A stretch of DNA of 64,000 nt. Source: Chrysomallon squamiferum. Lineage: Eukaryota > Mollusca > Gastropoda > Neomphalida > Peltospiridae. The position numbers and the translations under genes were made by a program. The notes under the pieces are model-generated. The model did no database searches. It was not told the DNA's origin and saw nothing but the letters and a program-made list of their open reading frames with translations. Positions 1 to 12,980 of this stretch are shown here, in pieces (position 1 is the first letter of the stretch; each line of letters begins with the position of its first letter). Location of the stretch: assembly GCA_012295275.1 (NCBI GenBank), contig CM022672.1:32759999-32823998 (forward strand), given 5' to 3'.

Positions 1-123
1 TGATGATAATGATTACTATTATTCCCCCATATTTCTAAATTGACTTTTTACGGTTTATTTATAACAACAATAACAGAAAAATTAACAATGAATACAAAAA
101 TCGCAAGACCAAAATAATAATAA

Positions 124-154
<31 letters not shown>

Positions 155-1438
155 AAGAAGAACAATAATAATAATGAAGAGTGAGACATTTGGAGATATA
201 CAACAGCAAGCCAATGGAAACGTATTTCTCCAAAGCTGGCAAAGTTGATTATAAACTCAGAAAGAAAAACGGGGAAAGGAGACTCCACAAATAAAAACAA
301 GTAAAACGAACAATAGCAGGGGCAGGTGTGTAAGCAACATAAAACATTTTTAAAATAAAAATATTTCAATGCGCAGTCGATGCCTATCCTCTTAAAACAT
401 ACATGTATGTGTATATATATGTGTGTGTGTGAGTGTGTGTGTATGTGTGTGTGTGCATAAGTCTATTTGTGTGCGTGTGTATATGTAACCATGTTTTTGT
501 ATATGGATATGTGTACAGATATGTGTATATGTGAATATGTATCCATATTTAAGTCTTCACGTTTGACATGATTTAACAATAGGCCTAATTGTTACGGAAT
601 ATACAAAATGATTTTTGAAAACTGTATATGTGTTATGAATAAAGAATATCCCAAATTATATGTTTTACCAGAACCGTGGTATTTTGTTTCAATACGCAAT
701 ATCTGATTTCTGTTCCTGCAGAAAATAACGATACTAAATTTCTTTCTTTAAAGTGTGGTGCATAAATAACACAGTCATAATTATACAGAAACTATAAAGA
801 TACTTATATATATATATATATATAAAAGAATTTTATTTAACGACGCATTCGATTCAGTTTTAATAAACATTTATATGACGTCATTCACAGAATTAGGTCA
901 GATTAATGTGTAATGAACAGAGGAGAAGCTTAATTCAAAAATAGCAGAAACATATTTTTATTTCAGTTTATTCAACCGATATTTTAGGGTAATTGATGCT
1001 GAACCAGAAGATGAAACATTGTTGGACGCTCCTAGTAAGTATGTTTGTAGGTGATAAAGTTTATAAAACGCAGAGTGTACGTATGGTGATACAAGTAATT
1101 AGTGTTAATTGTGAGTAGTTAATAAGAGATGAACACATTACTCTCTAGTGTTGGTCTACAGCAGGGATTCATTTATGTTCATATTAGGAACATACAAGTA
1201 CAAACTTCGTGAAGAACTGGGAACAGATGGGTCACAGCAGACGTCAAACTAACGCTTACCAGCAAATACATGTAAATAATTTTATAAAACAATAAAAAAT
1301 CTGAAGGTTTGATTTTAAAATAATACGAATGTCGTATCTGCAATAAAGAAGTAAATGGACCGATGTTGAAAGTTTGCTTATAGAGAAATCAAATAAGGTA
1401 TTCTGTGGTTCTTGAAACAATTATAGACAGCAAACAAT

Positions 1439-1473
<35 letters not shown>

Positions 1474-1916
1474 TATGTTTTGTCATGTTAGCTAAGACTA
1501 AAAATGGCTGCTTGCATTGACATCTGGGATTGCTTGTTCGCGCACAAACCCGCAGTTAAAACTATATCACAATAATATGCGTTGAATTGTGTTCAAACCA
1601 AATAACTGTTATTTGTCACCTTTAAGTATGTAACTGTTTAGTTCTCAAAAGAAGATATATATACGTGCTAATTAATTAATTAAAATAAATTTAGCTTCCA
1701 TTTCTTATTGGTTTTTTTATAGCATACTTGTACTGAAAAAAGCATCAAGGGAGAAATATTAGCAAAGAAGATAATCGTATTTTAAGAATTATATAAATTA
1801 ATATAAATCTACCACCACTAATACTTCAGTTACTACTTCTGTTATTACTACTACTAATACAGCCTCTACTGCTAATTCTTCAACTACTGCTATCACTATT
1901 TCTACTACTAGAGGAG
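1..1916. other. Gene-free AT-rich DNA with microsatellites
   Basis: No coding signal is visible on either strand. The stretch holds an AAG tract near 127-162, TG/ATGT-rich sequence near 400-550, a TA tract near 806-824 and an ATTT tract near 1437-1475. The trinucleotide sequence from about 1808 to 1912 (TACTACT-like) runs straight into the mobile element that follows. Confidence 0.6.
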
Positions 1917-2950
1917 AGTGGGGCCTAATGGGATAGTGGGCCATAATGAGAAAGTTGATTTTTGTTGTCTGTAATGTGTCTGCAATTGTCGGAGTTTGCC
2001 CCAATCCCGAAGCTCAAAGAAAAGATTTGTGTGACACGTGAAGGCGTAAAACGTGGATCAACGGTTGTATTAACAAGTTGCCCATTCAAGCAGTAACTCC
2101 TGGAACAGCAGAAAGCAAACACGGTGAGTAAAGTAATCAGGCCTAAAACAAAGGCGAAAGGAGCGAAATGTGGTAGTAAACGTGGCGAGGCCAGCAATGA
2201 TAAAGGGGCAAATCATTGCAATCATGTATACTTTAATTCGACTGAAGGTGAAGTTTGAGTTCACCTGCAAAGGGTGGTCTCACCAGGACTGTGCAGGGGT
2301 TGAGGAAGAGGATTTTATTTGTGATGTCTGTTCTCACTAAATCACTTTAAATCTGACAGTCGAGGTTCAGAAGTTGAATAGTCATGATAGTTGAACAGTG
2401 TTTGTTTTGCTTGGCCTACTCAGTGAGTTCAGAGTAAAATGTTGTTTTATTCAAGGCTTTTACTTATTTACTGATTACTTCCGTACAGTGATTTGCTTTT
2501 CCTTAGAATTCAGTTTAAAGTTTGTTTGTGTTTGGAGGTTAAATTTGATTGATGAACGGTATTCATTGCATTTTAGGTTTTGGTTATAATCTGTTGTGAA
2601 TAGATGTTCCTGCAGTGCTTTTATTCGGTTAAGATAAATGTTTTGCAGCTTTGATAGTTTGTCAGAGTTGTTTATTTTTCTGTGATCTGTGGAGGGAGAA
2701 GGTCATCCCATTATGCCCCATCCATTTCAGTTTGCTCCGTTAACAAATCCCAATATGGGGCAATATGGGAAATTTCAGACCCTTTTGAAATTATCTCAGT
2801 ATTTGGCAATGCTCTACAATTGCCGGCTGTTGTCTGGTTTATTGACACCTTATAACCTAACGAAGCACACTGTATTACGTCTGCCCTTGTAACGCATATC
2901 CATCGCCAGTGAGAGTACAACACACGTTAAGTATCTCGTTATGCCCCACT
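1917..2950. mobile_element. Decayed pogo/Tigger-like DNA transposon remnant
   Basis: The ends are imperfect inverted repeats: AGTGGGGCCTAATGGGA at 1917-1933 and, reversed, AGTGGGGCATAACGAGA at 2934-2950. Related GGGGCATAATGGG-like words recur inside near 1940, 2705 and 2755. The only recognisable coding remnant (2254-2340) resembles the cysteine-rich C-terminus often found in pogo/Tigger-type elements. No intact transposase or clear TA target duplication was found, and ACT-repeat DNA lies on both sides. Class assignment rests on the end sequences and that one peptide, so it is tentative. Confidence 0.45.
2254..2340 (+). pseudogene. PHD-finger-like C-terminal fragment of a pogo-type transposase
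   Basis: The frame reads FEFTCKGWSHQDCAGVEEED followed by FICDVCSH and a TAA stop. The C..GW.H..C...-..FIC..C spacing is the zinc-binding tail seen in many pogo/Tigger transposase-derived proteins. The upstream part of the same domain (STEGEV, about 2236-2253) is in a different frame and ends in a stop, so there is at least one frameshift. Nothing resembling the HTH or DDE domains is visible. This is a dead fragment, not a gene. Confidence 0.45.
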
Positions 2951-3040
2951 TTGACTTAGTACTACTACCACTAGTACAGCTTCTTCTGTTATTACTAATT
3001 CTTACTGCTACTACTACCATTATTACTCAAATTTATTCAT

Positions 3041-3102
<62 letters not shown>
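3041..3102. repeat. ACT trinucleotide microsatellite
   Basis: Nearly perfect run of TAC/ACT units, about 20 copies, directly upstream of an exon-like acceptor at 3117-3119. Confidence 0.9.
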
Positions 3103-3529
3103 TAATCTATTCTCTACAGAGTTGAGGGATAAAGCAGAAAGCGGCCCTGGATTATTTCGAGGCTCGTGTTACGATCCTGTAAAGGTCAAACAGTTGAAGT
3201 TAAGAGGAGTGGCCGAGTTCTGCAAGTCAGTCTTCTGGTCATCTGACTGTCCTTGGAACGTATCAGATATCGAAATGACATGTGACATGGACCAATACAT
3301 TCTGAGTTCAACTAGGACAATAAAAAAAAATAAAAAAAAAAAAAAACAAAACGTACAGACAAAGACTGGTAGTCCGAGTTCGCTGGCTTCCGTCGATGAT
3401 GGACAGGTCAGCAGGCGGCAGAAGACAAAAGTACTCGGACTAAACAAAAACTTGAAATCACTGAACTTGAAGTTCATGTAATATATTTCTTCTTTTAGTT
3501 TTAAACATTACTACTGTTTTGTTTTACAG

Positions 3530-3654
3530 ATGGTCCGCAAAGAGTCAGCACTGAAGGAAATAAAAACAGTTTTCTTGCTGATAACGGAACAATGTCTCTG
3601 ACATGTGAAACAAGCAATACAAACGGTGACGTCAGGTTTACATGGGAAAAATGA
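3530..3654 (+). pseudogene. Immunoglobulin-like domain exon fragment
   Basis: A good 3' splice acceptor (TTTTGTTTTACAG, ending 3529) opens a frame reading GPQRVST, then NGTMSLTCET, then NGDVRFTWEK. This is the B-to-C strand segment of an Ig domain with its conserved Cys and Trp. The frame ends in TGA at 3652-3654. One base of frameshift would continue it as an Ig-like acidic loop (NESNDDY, then NNNEIYRF). An open stretch at 3120-3406, also after a CAG acceptor, could be a neighbouring exon but is unrecognised and its phase does not fit cleanly. Most likely a broken or partial IgSF gene. Confidence 0.45.
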
Positions 3655-3659
3655 ATCAA

Positions 3660-5150
3660 ATGATGACTATATAACTAACAATAATGAAATATATAGGTTT
3701 ACAGGCCACCATGGCTACATTTATTGGCATATTCTGACATTCGTGACTCGCTGGTACCAGGATGGAATCGTGATTTAGTGAGTGTATATATATATATACA
3801 TACATACATACACATACACACATAAACATATACAATGACAAAAACATGTATCTATCTATACACATCTAAATGGTCTCAACGAGAGAGCGCGCAAACTACG
3901 TTTGCATAAATTTATTGGCACACTCAGGTACGTGCGCACGCGCCTAGAAATCAACAGGTCCATTGATATATATCGCGCACAAAAACCAGGTGATTCACTT
4001 ATAATGAACTGACTCACACAGACATACACGTGAAACACACGTCACGTCGCTGATAAAAACAGGCACACGAGATAACTACCATATACACGCAAACGCACGC
4101 ACGCATACGCACGCAGGCTAGCGCAAACAAACAAAGGAATAAACAAACTGAAGAACAAATAAATAGAAATATGACTAGAAATAATAAATAAATAAATATA
4201 TTTTCAGAAATTATGTAATTAATAGATATGAAATAATCAATGGAAGGGAAAGGGATAGCCATACGTCAGTGCAAACTGTATATTAAATAAGCAAACAACA
4301 CTTACCTCTTTTACCAAGTTTTCATATAAACATACATACAGACATACACGAGTACGTACACTTGCACTAGCTAATACACACGTAGATATATAATTACCTA
4401 CATTCATACACATAATACAAACACACAGGTGTACACCTACATTCACAAATACACATAAAATAGAAAATCACAGATACAGAATTATACAGAGATACACAAA
4501 TATATACACTCACACACATAATACACCCACATATACATAAATACTTAAATACATACATTCATATACATAATACAAATAGATACACAAACATACATGCATA
4601 TACAAAAAAAATAAAAATAATACAAACACAGACAGATACACATACATACGTGCATACAAATACATAATATAAACTCAGATACACAGACATACATATATAC
4701 ACACAAATACATACACGCATAATACACAGATACATATACATGCATACATATAAATATATACAACAGAGCCATATACACATAGATACGTACATACAAATAC
4801 ATAGAAAATAATACAAACACACAGATACACACACACACTCATACACATAATACACACATCTACACATACAACTCATACACACATAATACAAAAACACAGA
4901 CATACCTACATACATACTCTCATTATTTGTCCATGAATTGATTCTAGAAATGTTTATTTCAAATGCTTTGTTTTGAGTATAGCTTACAGGTTAGTTTTTT
5001 TTTTTTTTTTTAGGTCAAATGTATATTATGTAACATTAAAAATTCTCATTGCATTTTCTGTGGATGAATTTACATACATACATACATACATACATATACA
5101 CATACATACATAGATACATACATACATACATATATGTATACATAAAAGGG
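3660..5150. repeat. Cryptically simple CA/ATACA-rich region
   Basis: About 1.4 kb of ACACATA, ATACATAC and related words, densest at 4320-4915 and 5070-5140. Long minus-strand open frames of Tyr/Val/Cys/Met-rich composition arise from this composition alone and are not genes. Confidence 0.8.
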
Positions 5151-5159
5151 TTGAACTCT

Positions 5160-5823
5160 CTCCTCTTTTATTAACTACTTTGACAATGTTAGCGGTATAT
5201 ATATTATCTTTATTTTCTGGCTAACATGCAGTTATGATGCAACGGAAATACAGTTTATATTTAGTCTTCATACTGAAGATGATTTTGAAACACCCACATC
5301 ATAGTTTAAAAAATGTTATTTATAGAAGTAACTTATTTATTCTTGTTCATTGGCTGGGTTTTTTCTTTCCTTTTTAGTTTTAATAAAGAAAGGAAAAAGA
5401 GAGCATAATTCTGATTCAAACGATGTGTTTTCTTTATAGCAAAATTTCATCTTTCTTTCTGTATCACATATATCTGTTGTTACTAGAAACTTTCTTTCAA
5501 AAGTAATGACATCATATTTATACTAAATTAAAAAATGATAATAAAATCTGGTGACGTCAATTACTCGGGCAGTAATCTAGAACCTTCTTTCTACGTCGCA
5601 CCACAGATTTCATTATTTGAACATTTTATTTTAGTTTAGTTTAGTTTTGTATGAGTGAATATTTTCTGCGACTTTGGGAGTTCAGTCGACATAGGTAATT
5701 ATTAATGATTTACAAATGATTACAATATTGTAATAGAGTTACGGAATTTTATGCTTTCGAAGTAGATTTGTTTTGTTGTTACACATTTATATAAGACTGA
5801 TAGTTTTTGTGCGTTTTTGTTTT

Positions 5824-5867
<44 letters not shown>

Positions 5868-8630
5868 TTTTATTTATTTATTTATTTATTTATTTATTTG
5901 TTTGTTTTTATTGTGTTTTTATTTTTTATTAATTTATTATTATTATTTAATTAATTTTTTTTTTCAGACATTAGATGAACTGAAAGTGATTCTGATTCTT
6001 CTGTTGTGTATAACTTTTCTTTCAAAGGCCATCTACAGACGGTCTGGGATTCTAGTCTTGTTGAATTATGCAGCACATTCGTATCTGGTTGTTGGGAGTT
6101 TTCTCCTCTGGTGTAGACAAGCAGACGACTTCCGGCTCAAATTTATCTGTCATATCTTCTGAGTAGGTATCAGCCTCGACAGTTACCAGTCTGATAAACT
6201 GTAGGTCGTGTCAGCATTCTTTTATTCGTAGAGCATCTTCAACACAATGGAAAAATACTTCTAAATAATTATTTTATAATTTTTGTTTTGTTTTGTTTTT
6301 ATTGTATCTTCCGGAACGACATGATTCTGTTACAAGAATATGGAGAAAAATATAAAGGGTACTTTACAGTTGATATATATATATACTGATATAGAGCAAT
6401 TATCATTACATAAGATGGGTTTTTCTTTCCCAATTTTATTATTTTATTTTTTATTTTTATTTTTTCTGCTTTACACGTCAATGTTGATTTCTTGATTATT
6501 TAGTTAACAGTGGATGACACTGTTATCAGGAAGGGAACGAAAAGCTTCCACTATAATGACTAATGACTCTGCAAAAGCTCTGTGTCGTTCTACGTTGCAG
6601 ATTTGTAATTAGTGGTGAAGAAATGAAAAGATGTGTGGCAATGATATTTTCAGCTACAGAGCAGGTTCCAGCTTAATGTAGCTTTCATAAAGAATATTAG
6701 CAATTATCTGGGAGCAAACATAAGTGGTTTAAAGTATTTCATAAAATCAAATTTTTGAAAAGATTCTGGCTCAAATATAATTTTCATCAATGAAATAATT
6801 CACTTGTTTTCACGATTTCGAGGCAACTGTAATATAAAAAAGGATGAATTTCTAGACAGGTGTAGAAAACGTCATTTCCTGTACCACTGATATGGCCACT
6901 TCCTGGACAACCGATTACGTCGTTAAGTAAACTATTTTAATAAAACATGACAGTTTTGTTTAGACATTTGGTTAGTCGAAATAAATAATTGTCCTAAAAG
7001 TTATTTCATATTACTGTATGTACTATATTATATTCTTTCTGACAACATTTTATTTTTATTTATAATGTTCATTGGAAGAAACAATTTTTCCAATTCCAAA
7101 GTGCGAAACTTTACCAAACGTATTACAATTGACAAAATAAGTATGGTCCGAAGCTGATGTAAAATACAAACGATACTGCAAAAACAAATATTTAGTTCAC
7201 TGCTGTTTCTGCTTTATGAAAACGAAAACGAGAATAAAATGTTATTGTTGTTGTTGTTGTTGTTATTATTATTTCTAACTTGTGTATTTATTTGTTTGTT
7301 TATTTATTAAGCGAGGAATGATATCAGCTTCTGATGAATTTATCCTTTGGATTTTATTAAGAAGACATGTAGACGAATTCTACATGACCCTTAGCGTGTG
7401 CACGAAAACTACATATAGCAATGTTTCCCTATCAATGGGTATCTGGGTGTGGCGCTAGTGTTGTACAAGGCAACCAGAAACCGTCCCGTCAGTCGGATAG
7501 TGACCTTATCATTGCATTCCACAAATAATAATAATAATAACAACAAGAATAAACTCACAAGAAGGAGAATAACTGATCTGTATAATTTATATTACCATTG
7601 TTTTCAATTTTAAAGCCAATTACAGCAGTTACTTCTCACCTAAACATTTTATTTCTATTTTTATAACTTTTAATTTTAATCGTTTTGATAAAAGAGACTT
7701 CAACTTGTACATATAACAGCAGGGCTTGCTGTTCACTCTGAACTTCTTATTTATTTATTTATTTTGCAACATTAGAAGGCTGATTCCAGCCAATACTAGA
7801 CACACATAAGCAGTCTTAAGTGAACTAACAATATCAGTTTAAATTGTTAAAGTATTTGCCATCATTATTAAAAAAACACTGTTATTCATGATATAGACAC
7901 GTACATTAGTTCATTTAATTTTGTCTCATATGCTGTTTTCCTATGTGTTAATATAATAAAAAGTAAAACATTAAAATTAATAAAATAGAGTGAGTACAGA
8001 AACAAATGACTGTAAAAGAAATATTTAATACACAAAGAAACAGATTGCAGACAGGGAAACAGGTTGAATTGACGAAACATTTCAAACTTGTTTCAAAGAC
8101 CTTATAATATAATAATATCAGACTCATAGGCGTGTGCTGCGATAAGCAATTATTTTTTCTTAATTCTGTTTTTTAGCAAAAACAGAAAAAGAAATCTGAA
8201 TCCTGTAGACATGTGAAGAGATTGTTAAATTATTTATAAATTTCTTAATTTTTTTACTGTAGCAGAGACTAAATATAGTAAGCAACAGAGCATATTAGTC
8301 AATAACGTACAACCATCCAAAATACATAAACAAGCAATTACAAAGAGAAGAAGAAGTATATGTTGTTTATATAAATATTAACCAAACACAAATGCTGAGA
8401 TTCTGGGCACCCCTGACATTTTTAGGATTTAAAGATTTGAATCTTTGCTTGAATTAAATCAATAAAATTGATTCTTTTCAAGAAAGAAAAGTGCAGAAAA
8501 TTGATCCTCTTATTCAAGCAAAACTGTAGAGAAAGACAAAACATAATATCATACTCAAGGCATCCCATACAAATTTTTGGACAATATTTGAATCAGGTAC
8601 GATACGTAATTCTTAAAAATAATTTTATAA

Positions 8631-8661
<31 letters not shown>

Positions 8662-9480
8662 CACTTTTAAAAACATTTAAATATATTTCCTTTAGTTCTT
8701 CAAGTTATTCATTCAGAAATTTCCTCTTTCAGCTTTATCTATTTATTTAATTTATTATAATTTATATATTTATATAACAATATTTATATTTACTTTTATT
8801 TATGTATTGATATAATTTATTTTTTATTTATTTATTTTTTATTATTATTTATGAAGGAAGAGTAAAATAAATGCAAATGCCATTCTTACAGGTAAGACTA
8901 AATACTCCAAATTAGTAACATTTGTTGATGTTTTTTGTGTTTTGTTTTGTGCTTTAATGTCCTTACAGTAGTAGACTTAAGTGTAAATGTAATATTGAGA
9001 TTCAGACTTCTATTTAAAAAACCTTAAATTCAGTCTAAAATCAATCTCTTCCCGAACCTCAATAATATGAATACATACACTTACAAATGTTGTTTTAAAT
9101 TATTTCCTACATCACATCTTTTATACTTTTGTTCAACTATATTGGTTTAATTTACATTAAAATAATTACATATGACTGTATATGAATTTCTTAACCAAGC
9201 TTAATCAAATTCCTCATCTCTTCGTCCTGGAGTATCTGACATTGTTACTGTTTTGCAAATGTTAAATTCTTGTCCCTAGTAGAACACGCTGCTATACTGC
9301 CATTATCATCATGTCCATAGATCATTTGGTGTCGAACCATATACAGATTTCAAATCTCCCAGAACTTTATTTCATACACATTTCCATACTTTGTACTTTT
9401 TTCTTAGCACCTTCGATGCTGAATGACTGAGATCATCGTCATTCTTTTAAAATTGCCGCGCATTAGTGACGTGACTTCCA
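5160..9480. other. Gene-poor AT-rich stretch
   Basis: No protein family was recognised. It contains ATT (5825-5866) and ATTT (5868-5900) tracts. An open frame follows a strong acceptor-like poly-T-CAG ending near 5967 (protein starts TLDELKVILILLLCITFL), but it has no start context and matches nothing I know. A TG tract lies at 8644-8661. Confidence 0.5.
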
Positions 9481-9535
9481 GTGATGACGTAGGCAATTAT
9501 TGATGTACTACGGCTTTCCCGTGATTCAGAAAATC

Positions 9536-9706
9536 ATGGCGAATACAAGCAGAAACTTGCTTCAATTTCGAACGCGCATTTCTGCAGATGAAGCTGCAGT
9601 GTTGGTCGCCGATTCGGATTCGGATTTCAGTGACTTGGATCACGAAAGTGATGAAGAAAGCGATCAGGTTCAAACAAACTGTACTGTGATCAAGAATAAG
9701 ATATAA
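9536..9706 (+). CDS. Small acidic Ser/Asp-rich ORF, possible first exon
   Basis: ATG at 9536 lies in a favourable context (AAATCATGG) and opens a 56-codon frame. It starts MANTSRNLLQFRTRISADEA and continues into an acidic stretch (DSDSDFSDLD, then ESDEESDQ). The upstream 100 bases are locally richer in G+C and hold two CRE-like half-palindromes (TGACGTGA and TGACGTAG). A possible donor AG|GTTCAA follows ESDQ at about 9667, so the last codons may be intronic. Acidic N-termini of this type occur in piggyBac transposases and many nuclear proteins. There is too little to assign a function, and no downstream exon was found. Confidence 0.3.
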   Translation: MANTSRNLLQFRTRISADEAAVLVADSDSDFSDLDHESDEESDQVQTNCTVIKNKI

Positions 9707-10838
9707 ATAAACAACACATAAAGTTTCAGGTAGGAATCCTTATTCTTTCTAGTTTTATTTAACCTCTGAAATATACTAAAACCCCGTGTAATTTCAGAAA
9801 ATGGGTGAAAATCCCCAAAACACCCAGCACCGAAAGTCTTAATATCCATAATTTTACCACTTATGTCTTGTACGATTAATTCCTTATTATTCATTTGTTT
9901 CTCAGATGTATCCAATATTTCTAATTTAGCATTTAGTATGTCTAACTTTCTAACTAAATTATATAATTTGATACTGACATCTTGATTATACACCATGAAA
10001 TGAAACCAGAATACTGATCGTGAGATCCATACGTCTGTCTGTTCATACTGTCCACACTGCGACTGCTGGGTGCTGGCTATTGATGAGTTTTTGCTGACTG
10101 TTGGTGCAGATGAACATCAAATTTGTTGTTTTGTGTAGCTGACATCCTCAGCATGGAGATTTCTTGACTAGCTTAGATATTCCTTATTTTTTGTTCACTT
10201 TCACCACATCCATTTTTTTACTCTATTTTTTCTCTTTTATTCCTTTTTTATTTCATGTTGCATTAATTTTCATTGACAAAGCCAATAAAAATTACTTTAA
10301 TCACTAAGAAAAACATTACTGATTTGATGCCAGCACATTTAAAATGTAACCAAACGCAATTACTGACAATTTTCACTGTCACAATCACATCGGACTCACT
10401 ACGAACAGTTCTGCAGGTACAAATTATTTGTTCAGTTCTAAACTGTCACCAGTCAGGTTTATCACTTTGACATTTCAACACATCACATATTTCACATTAT
10501 TTTTATTTTATCCAAAATACTTGTCAGCATGTAATTGAAAGTCTGTCTGTCCAGTTCTGTACATAATAAGTCAATGATTTACTAAACTAAACGAAAGACT
10601 GATTGTATCATTCACCGCAGAAACATGTTTCATCAAATAGATAGTTTACCTGAGCTCAGTTCACGCCAAACATATCACAAGTCTTTGTTGTTTTAAAGTG
10701 AATGTATTCAGACTGTAGTGGGTCACTTGAGTAATGTACTTTTTGTAAAATGAAAAAAGTAAAATTCACTTTGTTTCAAAGAGGACTTTGTACGTTTTGT
10801 GATGTTGTGACTTTTTCACTCAGCACTCAACCGTTGAT

Positions 10839-11066
10839 ACAAGTGTTCTACAGTTACATTCGACAGGTGTTCTACAGTTACACTTGACAGGTGTTTTACA
10901 GTTACACTCGATAGGTTTTCTACAGTTACACTCGACAGGTGTTCTACAGTTACACTTGACAGGTGTTCTACAGTTACACTTGACAGGTGTTCTACAGTTA
11001 CATTCAACAGGTGTTGTACAGTTACACTCGACAGGTGTTCTACAGTTACACTCGACAGGTTTTTTT
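10839..11066. repeat. 24-bp minisatellite, about 9.5 copies
   Basis: The unit is GACAGGTGTTCTACAGTTAC plus ACTC/ACTT, repeated head to tail with few changes. Because 24 is a multiple of three, frames stay open on both strands: an 8-residue repeat CNCRTPVE on minus, TGVLQLHS on plus. There is no spacer diversity, so it is not CRISPR. No gene context supports translation. Confidence 0.9.
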
Positions 11067-11079
11067 CCTGCTTCTTCGA

Positions 11080-12980
11080 AAATCCATTTTCTTTTTCTTT
11101 TACACTTACTAAATGAAAAACACACTTTACAAATATCTTCAGCTAAAATGAGTGGTCACATTTTTCTGGCTTATCACCACAGCAATTTAAGTTCTGTTTT
11201 CAGTTAAGTTCACATGTGATCTGAATAATTAATTAATTATAAATACTTAATGAATAAGCACACATTCTTTATGTGAATACTCACAGGTCAAAACTTTAAA
11301 TGAGTTGATGTGAATTCAGCAAACACAATGTCAAACTCTTCACCAGACTTAACAATGAAGCAAAGTTGCGTATCTGATTCAGTTATCTTTCTCATTATTG
11401 TTAATTCACTGAAAAAATGGTGACTATGATTCAGTATTGAGAACTGTGACTGTCATCAGACTCTTCTGTGTGTTTGATAAACTTTGTCTGTTTAGAGTCA
11501 CTCAAACACTCACAGACGATTCCAAGTAAAATGAGTGATTACAACTTTCCTGCATTCAAATGAAAATTGTTTACAGATAATGTGTGCCTCACAAAACAAT
11601 TCTGGTATAATGATTATACAAACATGTTGTTGTTTTCACTTTGTTACAAACAAGTTACCTCCCTTAGACAACAAATATCAAGTATATCTAACATGAATTA
11701 ACAAATAAAAATAAATTCTCAGTAATAAAAATTATTTTAATTCACTGTTACTGCCCTTAGACATTTTCAAATTCACAAATTGAATAATTTATTAATAATA
11801 ATTACTTAAAATAAATAACAAAAATAAATGACTAAATTTAATAACAATTACTAAAATAATAATAATGATGAAATAAAAAATGGTATGTGTTCACCTGTCA
11901 GTACAAATAAGGGTGTGGTACTAGCTCAGTGGTGGTGTAACAACAGCATGTCAGTCTGTAGATCTACCAACCTATTTTTATTTATCTGTAATTAAACTCT
12001 TTAGATCCTCCCACCCTTCTGTTTATCTATGTATCATCCATCTATACACATTATGCTTATTCCTCCTACTAAAACATCCATCTATTCATCCATACATCCA
12101 TCAGTCCATCTATCTACCTATCTATTTGTCTGTTTATCTGTGTCTCTCTTTTGAAAACATATAAACAAGTACACTAAAATACCCACATTTACATAGCCAT
12201 TATATGTTCTACAAAGAACATATATTCAAATAAACATACATTATACCCTCTCCTCGTTTCAGATTTGCATATAAACTCTCACTGTGTAAAACATGTAAAC
12301 ATGAACACTCACATGTACACGTGTGTGTGTGTGGGAGGGCATCAATGTAACATTAATACTACTACTATGAGTACTACTATGCTATTATCACTACTACTTC
12401 TGCTACTACAACTACTCGTACCACCACAACCACCGCTGTTACTGCCTGGAGCAGACCTACATTTGAACAGATATGGGAGGTTTGGAAGCAGCATAACAGA
12501 TAACCATAATTCTTTTTAAAATTTAACCTTGGCATATTAGAAATTCATTACAATTTTGTAGCAGTGTTAACTGATGTTACTTCTGGAGCCCTTCTTTCAT
12601 AGAAGATCCATCCCTCCTTGACTACTACTACTTCTACTACTACTACTACTACTACTACTACTATTACACTACTACTACTACTACTAATAATAATAATAAT
12701 ATTGAGAAAAACAACAAATAAATACCAGTAACAACTTCAATAGCAACACTGACAGTAACAGTGACTGAAAAGACCAACTGCACAATAACAATATTATGAT
12801 TAACAGTACAGGGGTAAGCGATATTAACAGAAATGATAACAATAACAGTTACCCTAAAAACAGCAAAATGAGAACTACCACAACAGTATTAACAGAACGC
12901 TGGATGATAATTATGACAATTTACTAATAATAATCACAGAACACTGACAGCAATGACATCATCAACCACAACAATAGAGG
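11080..12980. other. Gene-free stretch with simple repeats
   Basis: AT-rich sequence with ATCCATCT-like repeats (12040-12140), ACT tracts (12355-12420, 12622-12690) and AAT/ACAA-rich DNA. A tRNA-like fragment is listed separately. No other coding signal was recognised. Confidence 0.5.
11911..11976 (+). repeat. Possible tRNA-derived SINE head remnant
   Basis: TAGCTCAGTGG at 11922-11932 is a perfect Pol III A-box (TRGYNNARYGG class), preceded by GGGTGTGGTAC as a tRNA-like 5' end. The expected B-box about 40 bases later is poorly preserved (GTAGATCTACC). No cloverleaf with paired arms can be drawn, so this is not called as a tRNA gene. Confidence 0.3.

Noticed and set aside
4237-4915. Long minus-strand Tyr/Val/Cys/Met-rich frames
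   Set aside because: Products of ACATA/CA-rich simple sequence; composition only.
9670-9996. Minus-strand frame with a short coiled-coil-like stretch (LVRKLDILNAKLEILDTSEK)
   Set aside because: Could be a LINE ORF1 scrap, but there is no further domain, no RT nearby and no splice support; too weak to list.
10839-11066. CRISPR-like array
   Set aside because: 24-bp period without spacers; a minisatellite.
11911-11976. tRNA gene
   Set aside because: A good A-box but no B-box and no foldable cloverleaf; kept only as a possible SINE remnant.
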